Assembly: GCA_027491215.1 (NCBI GenBank)
Contig: JAIXWP010000019.1
Span: forward strand, 1 to 53,251
Direction of reading: 5' to 3'
DNA length: 53,251 nt
Source of the DNA: Flavobacteriales bacterium
Lineage (GTDB): Bacteria; Bacteroidota; Bacteroidia; Flavobacteriales_D; Sanyastnellaceae
The first letter of the stretch is position 1. Every line of letters starts with the position of its first letter. Below are positions 50,301 through 53,251 of the stretch, piece by piece. A model generated the notes under the pieces. The model was not told the DNA's origin. It saw only the letters and a list, made by a program, of their open reading frames with translations, and did not search any database. The position numbers and the translations under genes are program-made.

Positions 50301-53251
50301 GCTGTAACAACTACAAACGGATCATTTGTTTCTTATTGGACAGGATTAAATGACGTAGCCACTGAAGGCACTTATGTTTGGTCAAACGGCCAACCTAATA
50401 CATATACTAACTGGAGTGCGGGACAACCTGACAATGCGGGAGGTGCAGAAGACTGTGTTCAAGTTGTCGTTGCTGGAGTTTGGAATGACTTACCACCGAC
50501 TAGTAGTTTGCGATATGTGCTTGAATATCCTTGTATCCCTGTTGTTCGAACAGCAGGACCTGCATCTGGAGGAAGTTTCCCTGTTGGTGTAACTACTGTT
50601 AGTTATAGCGCTACAGATGGAAGTGGAAATTCTAGCTCATGCAATTTTACTGTAACAGTAGTAGACAATATTGTTCCGACAATCAGCTGCCCTGCTAATA
50701 TCACGGGCACTGCAGGAGCGGCATGTACGGCTTCTGTTGTAACAACGAATCCAACCACAGCAGATAACTGCGGAGTTACGCTATTGACTTGGGCAATGAC
50801 TGGAGCGACAATTGCGACGTCACCTGCAACTGGAATTAATAACGTTGGCACATATACGTTCAATAATGGTGTTACCACAGTAACTTACACTGTTCGTGAT
50901 GCTGCGAACAATAGTGCGACTTGTTCATTTACGGTAACAATTACTGATACTGCTGTTCCAACAATTTCTTGTCCTGCGAATATTATTACAACCACAGGAG
51001 CAACTTGTAATGCATCTGTTGTAACTCCTAACCCAACAACAGCAGACAACTGCGGAGTGAATAGATTAACATGGGCAATGACAGGGGCTACAATTGCAAC
51101 TTCAGCTGCAACGGGAATTAATAACGTTGGTACATATACATTCAATAGTGGTGTGACAACGGTGACATATACTGTAAGAGATGCAGCAGGCAATATTGCG
51201 ACATGCGCTTTCACAGTAACAGTAACTGATCCGATTCTCCCTACAATTTCTTGTCCTGCAAACATTGCAGTTGCGGGAGGTGCATCTTGCACAGCATCAG
51301 TTGTGACAACTGCACCTACAACATCCGACAACTGTGGAATAACAGTGCGCACTTGGGCAATGACCGGTGCGACCACGGCAACTTCCGCAGCTACTGGAAT
51401 TAATAGCGTTGGAACCTACACATTCAATTCTGGTGTTACAACTGTAACGTATACTGTTCAAGATGCTGCTGGAAATTCAGCCAATTGCTCGTTCACTGTA
51501 ACAGTAACTGACACTACTATTCCTACAATTACTTGTCCTGGAAACATGGCAATTAATTCAAATACTATATTCTTCGAAAACTTTGAAACAGGTGCTACGG
51601 GATGGAGCAACAACACTACAGAGACTGATGCAGCTACAACGCGCATACTTGGAAGATTCGGCGGTAGCGCTGGTGCTCAAGCAGTGAGCAAAACATTTGT
51701 GATGCCAGGCACCTTAAGTAAAACCGTATCCTTTGACCTTTATAGAATAGATTCATGGGATGGAGAAGCATTCAGAATATTTATAAATGATGTTCAAGTG
51801 GCCTCTTACAATCCAGCTGTAACAACAAGTGGAACAGTTGGAAGTGTATCATGGACATCCACTGTAATTGGAACAACCACACCTAATGCTTTCAGTGCAA
51901 CATGGGCAGACCAATTGGTTAGAGTTGTTTTGACTATCAATGATGGAAATACGAATTGTAAAATTGGTTTTGGTAGCTTACTTGATCAAACAATACCTGA
52001 CGAATCTTATGGTATTGACAATTTTACCATTAATTATTCTGGCATTACAACTTGTGCATCTACCCTTGCGATAGCAAATCCAACAACTGCAGACAACTGC
52101 GGCGTTACACAATTAACATGGGCAATGACGGGGGCTACAACAGCTACGTCACCTGCAACTGGAGTTAACAATATTGGCACTTACACTTTCAATACTGGAG
52201 TGACTACTGTTACATACATTGTAAGAGATGCCGCGAATAATTCTGCGACTTGTTCATTCACAGTAACAGTAACAGACAATATTCTTCCGACAATAACTTG
52301 TCCTGCGAACCAAACACTTGTACTAAACAGCTCTTGTACTGGAACTATTCCTTCATATACTTCACTTGCCACTGCAACAGATGGATGTCCGGGAACTGTT
52401 ACTATCACTCAGTCACCTGCAGCTGGAACAACTGTTACTGGTGTTGGTACAACGACAGTGACACTCACTGCGACGGACGCGGCAGGTAACACTGCAACAT
52501 GCACATTCACTGTAACACGAGTTGATAATACACCGCCAACAGTTACCTGTCCTGCGAATCAAACATTGACTTTAAATAGTTCATGCACTGCTACTCTTCC
52601 TAACTATACAACACTTGCCACAGCTACTGACGGATGCACAGGTACAGTTACTAGAACACAATCTCCTGCATCAGGCACAGTATTAACAGGAGTTGGTACA
52701 ACTACTGTTACCATTACTGCAACAGATGCAAATGGTAATACTGCAACTTGCACATTTACTGTTACACGAGTTGATAATACTCCGCCTGCGATTACTTGTC
52801 CTTCGAACCAAACGCTTGTATTAAATAGCTCTTGTACTGGAACTATTCCATCATACACTTCACTTGCTACGGCAACAGATGGTTGTGCGGGAACTGTTGC
52901 TATCACTCAGTCACCAGCAGCTGGAACTACAGTAACGGGTGTTGGTACAACAACTGTTACACTCACTGCGACAGACGCTGCGGGTAACACAGCAACTTGT
53001 ACATTCACTGTAACACGAGTTGACAATACACCTCCTGCGATTACTTGTCCTGCGAACCAAACGCTTGTATTAAATAGCTCTTGTACTGGAACCATTCCAT
53101 CATATACTTCACTTGCAACTGCAACTGATGGTTGTGCTGGAACGGTAACTATCACACAATCACCTGCAGCTGGTACTACAGTAACGGGCGTTGGTACAAC
53201 CACTGTTACACTCACTGCAACGGATGCTGCAGGTAACACTGCGACTTGTAC
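44355..53251 (+). CDS. Giant secreted HYR-repeat protein with inserted C-type-lectin-like domains (5' part)
   Basis: Open for 2965 codons and cut by the window end. Signal peptide about 1-29 (LALALRSILFLVLVVSTSRL). Then a choice-of-anchor L domain (about 35-260, VFGSEEYAEYTCADFNDAFG), a Calx-beta-like domain (about 292-390, VEGTETLIIT), and a long chain of HYR repeats (TCPAN, ATDNC, GTTTVTYTATD, STCTFTVTVTD). Inserts: a lectin-like plus Ig-like part (about 559-794), three C-type-lectin-like domains (about 1094-1215, 1723-1841, 1937-2060), a beta-helix-like stretch (about 1292-1535) and a jelly-roll-like part (about 2402-2563). The start is the only ATG with a signal peptide. Likely a cell-surface or released adhesin, perhaps exported by type IX secretion; the C-terminal sorting domain would be outside the window. 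Confidence 0.9.
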   Translation, partial: MNLTRILALALRSILFLVLVVSTSRLSAQLNVNENANNATMSNLIQGSGVIISNFTVISGTNQQVSSFTNTNAVGNPLNIPNGLLLSTGRGTQAVGPNNNVGSSVGNGINYVDPDITAIQGNATNDVVVVEFDVIPLCDTMQLTFVFGSEEYAEYTCADFNDAFGFFVSGPGISGPYLNGAENFARLPDGTPVSIGTVNQGSAGAFGDPANCASFANSASYLDNTGNAFLQADGLTVRLRASGVVQPCQVYHVKCVLADAGDDAYDSFVWLDGFTCQGQNVNIFPTTAGGSAVEGCGSLTYNAVRAGDLSVPLTVALSYSGTATYGVDYNNLPTVLSYTSGQSLIPFTILPTNDGIVEGTETLIITSTYNVCSTSYSQVFNFQIQEPQLTLDCSPLVFNTGPGTCQAVVTFANPTATTNCGNATVTRTDGLPITSGMSLSPGTYTLSYSATTDGSVPLTTTCNRTLTVVDNINPTFTCPADVTVNAGGACSAVVTVPALTATDNCGIASITNSFNGTNNASGTYFGGPTNVVWTITDVNGNVSTCTQTITVTNTSAGRAFAMVVPPTASCAFVSGPAIFGTLTNMTWNGINLTKTNNNNVTTADAFSTNAVYNNGYVYAITPAGNQQKFIGLSAANDGPTGWNGIDYAIYTRNNNTLRIYENGTLIVNNAGSYATGDTLRVMRDNGVIRYMRNSTVIYTSTVAPAAGPYYADMTIETNGTQWLEVTIVNPSCGSFQAGAIGYTGPYSYQWFRNGVAISGATSQTYSASLLNLNDIYSVQVSNATCTLNSNDLTVIQKTAASCTNAALTFTAAGASCSANATVPNPAVIGGCSSVVITNSFNGGTANANGVYNIGNTPVTFTLSSGCGEVLGTCITTVTVVDNIAPTITCPGNTSYNFSAGCTNVLPDFLPSITATDNCTGSPVTLTQSPASGTIVTGPVTVTITAADQNFNTSTCTFTATAVDNAGPSFTCPSNTNLSINPTTCTASLPNYASSITATDNCSPSSSITITQSPAAGTNITSATTITITATDGSGNISTCTFVVTPVDTTPPTFTCPANISVNAATGLCTAPVTYTVSATDACNNCPTTIANFTLIGTFGGHSYFVSNAGANFTTANAACVSAGGYLAAIGSAAENTFVRTYIDAQNYNAWIGYNDATTEGSFVWTNGEPNVYSNWETGSPSTGANTDDAVRMEEDGEWDDRPLSNTERYILELDCTPFTVTPVLTAGLTSGSNFPAGTTTVTYTAADAVGNTSTCSFTVTVTDTTNPSITCGPNVTATTGAGSCSAAVTLTAPMNINSITSGCFALPASGACSGGNGAATSGITINAGQTFWYSATGTFANITLNGGTLRICGNLTLTNINFTSGTIAIEQGGTLTINGSGTLNLNGNSSIINRGTLNINRSVTLQNANNLIGNAIPSAVINMNGGSYTLTLNSATSRFVNFGSSNIRSIVIQGATNGVICLGYGSTSEFGTVTNNTANSVNAPDGIACFKINTSATLNSALTNTANVNVCQAPAATITGSYGSATVNTNCTACTSVPVYSDNCGIASITNSFNGTSNASGNYPVGTTTVTWTVTDVNGNISTCSQTVTVTDNIAPTITCPANQTLTLGSSCTAALPNYTSLAIAADNCGTPTITQSPAAGTTVSLVGAMTVTLTATDAAGNISTCNFTVNKVDTSAPSITCPSNITTTATPGLCGAAVNYTVTATDNCDCFAQTGAITGFTLIGTLNGHSYYRSTASALWPAANTAAQALGAHLVTISSAAENALLGGIGLHWGGMTDQAVEGTWVWINGEPVTYTSWTAGEPNNTGNQDYLLLNWSGLNWDDQGTTTAGSYPYVIEFDCVALNLVSGLATGSFFPVGTTTVTYNATDASGNSSSNCSFTVTVTESAAPTITCPANITANVAAGTCAATVSYTTPTAVDNCGNCSTPPTLAGFTSLGTYNNNAYYLSNATATWTAANTAAAATGGYLVAINDAAENTFVLNAVTTTNGSFVSYWTGLNDVATEGTYVWSNGQPNTYTNWSAGQPDNAGGAEDCVQVVVAGVWNDLPPTSSLRYVLEYPCIPVVRTAGPASGGSFPVGVTTVSYSATDGSGNSSSCNFTVTVVDNIVPTISCPANITGTAGAACTASVVTTNPTTADNCGVTLLTWAMTGATIATSPATGINNVGTYTFNNGVTTVTYTVRDAANNSATCSFTVTITDTAVPTISCPANIITTTGATCNASVVTPNPTTADNCGVNRLTWAMTGATIATSAATGINNVGTYTFNSGVTTVTYTVRDAAGNIATCAFTVTVTDPILPTISCPANIAVAGGASCTASVVTTAPTTSDNCGITVRTWAMTGATTATSAATGINSVGTYTFNSGVTTVTYTVQDAAGNSANCSFTVTVTDTTIPTITCPGNMAINSNTIFFENFETGATGWSNNTTETDAATTRILGRFGGSAGAQAVSKTFVMPGTLSKTVSFDLYRIDSWDGEAFRIFINDVQVASYNPAVTTSGTVGSVSWTSTVIGTTTPNAFSATWADQLVRVVLTINDGNTNCKIGFGSLLDQTIPDESYGIDNFTINYSGITTCASTLAIANPTTADNCGVTQLTWAMTGATTATSPATGVNNIGTYTFNTGVTTVTYIVRDAANNSATCSFTVTVTDNILPTITCPANQTLVLNSSCTGTIPSYTSLATATDGCPGTVTITQSPAAGTTVTGVGTTTVTLTATDAAGNTATCTFTVTRVDNTPPTVTCPANQTLTLNSSCTATLPNYTTLATATDGCTGTVTRTQSPASGTVLTGVGTTTVTITATDANGNTATCTFTVTRVDNTPPAITCPSNQTLVLNSSCTGTIPSYTSLATATDGCAGTVAITQSPAAGTTVTGVGTTTVTLTATDAAGNTATCTFTVTRVDNTPPAITCPANQTLVLNSSCTGTIPSYTSLATATDGCAGTVTITQSPAAGTTVTGVGTTTVTLTATDAAGNTATC
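47634..47999 (+). other. C-type-lectin-like domain 1 of the giant protein
   Basis: HSYFVSNAGANFTTANAACV, GGYLAAIGSAAENTFV, NAWIGYNDATTEGSFVWTNG, then EWDDRPL and YILELDC. At the usual EPN/QPD site it has SPS (ETGSPSTGANTDDAV). Confidence 0.82.
49521..49877 (+). other. C-type-lectin-like domain 2 of the giant protein
   Basis: HSYYRSTASALWPAANTAAQ, GAHLVTISSAAENALL, EGTWVWINGEP, AGEPNNTGNQDYLLL, NWDDQ and YVIEFDC. EPN at the sugar site is the mannose-type motif of animal C-type lectins. Confidence 0.82.
50163..50534 (+). other. C-type-lectin-like domain 3 of the giant protein
   Basis: AYYLSNATATWTAANTAAAA, GGYLVAINDAAENTFV, YWTGLNDVATEGTYVWSNG, AGQPDNAGGAEDCVQV, VWNDLP and YVLEYPC. QPD at the sugar site is the galactose-type motif. 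Confidence 0.85.
50688..51533 (+). repeat. Tandem HYR repeat, 282-base (94-residue) period, three units
   Basis: The SCPAN cysteine codons fall at 50688, 50970, 51252 and 51534, exactly 282 bases apart. Units share LTWAMTGAT, ATGINNVGTYTFN and TTVTYTVRDAA. A fourth unit follows, split by the jelly-roll-like insert. Confidence 0.88.
52299..53251 (+). repeat. Tandem HYR repeat, 249-base (83-residue) period, running off the window
   Basis: TCPAN/TCPSN cysteine codons fall at 52299, 52548, 52797 and 53046, exactly 249 bases apart. The nucleotide identity between units is high (long runs such as TTAAATAGCTCTTGTACTGG), suggesting recent duplication or gene conversion. Confidence 0.9.

Noticed and set aside
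45695-53239. Many Val/Ala-rich minus-strand frames of 60-165 codons
   Set aside because: They mirror the ACA/ACT/GCA-rich codons of the HYR repeats; there is no independent start context or domain.
52299-53251. Regular repeats as a possible CRISPR array
   Set aside because: The period is 249 bases, the repeats stay in frame and encode HYR domains, and there are no spacers.

Overview
The window looks like a chromosomal segment of a Bacteroidota bacterium, most likely from the Flavobacteriia or a related lineage. The grounds are: TANNTTTG-type -7 promoter boxes with few strong Shine-Dalgarno sequences; the order TPR protein-secG-groES-groEL; a CBS protein-nadK-DUF6089-uppS-bamA-skp-skp-murI envelope cluster; a long eukaryote-like IleS followed by a DksA/TraR-like protein and LspA; and a giant secreted protein with choice-of-anchor L and HYR domains. 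I see no tRNA, rRNA, insertion sequence or CRISPR array.

Layout. 1-5.9 kb: the 3' part of a TPR gene full of low-complexity DNA, secG, groESL, a TetR-family regulator, a YqeY-like protein and a convergent RimB/RimK-like pair. 5.9-18.9 kb: a surface-polysaccharide locus with five glycosyltransferases, an asparagine synthase, a GNAT protein, a polysaccharide deacetylase, an O-antigen polymerase/ligase-type membrane protein, an acyltransferase and one unrecognised probable transferase. Most of it is on the minus strand, with 4-nt start/stop overlaps. 18.9-25.4 kb: a ThiF/MoeB-rhodanese fusion, acpP-fabF-rnc, kbl, a DAO-type oxidoreductase and ferritin. 25.5-28.8 kb: a three-gene signalling unit (YfiR-like periplasmic protein, TPR-like protein, membrane-bound SpoIIE-type phosphatase). 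28.8-31.2 kb: universal stress protein, alpha/beta hydrolase and pdxJ. 31.4-39.5 kb: the nadK-uppS-bamA-skp-murI envelope cluster. 39.5-44.0 kb: lspA, dksA-like and ileS. 44.4 kb to the end: one open reading frame of at least 2965 codons that runs off the window.

Two things stand out. First, an 18-bp palindrome, ACCGAAY-N4-RTTCGGT, occurs six times exactly and at least three more times with 12 of 14 positions. It lies mostly inside genes and in all three reading frames, so the DNA itself rather than the protein is conserved. One near-copy lies between the predicted -7 box and the start codon of the TetR-family gene, which makes that protein the obvious candidate binder. Second, the giant protein is a chain of HYR beta-sandwich repeats, several of which appear to be interrupted by whole inserted domains. 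Three C-type-lectin-like domains sit at the same point of three different HYR units and carry different sugar-site motifs (SPS, EPN, QPD).

Many genes here act on the cell envelope: secretion (secG), outer-membrane assembly (bamA, two skp), lipid carrier (uppS), peptidoglycan (murI), lipoprotein processing (lspA), the polysaccharide locus and the giant putative adhesin.
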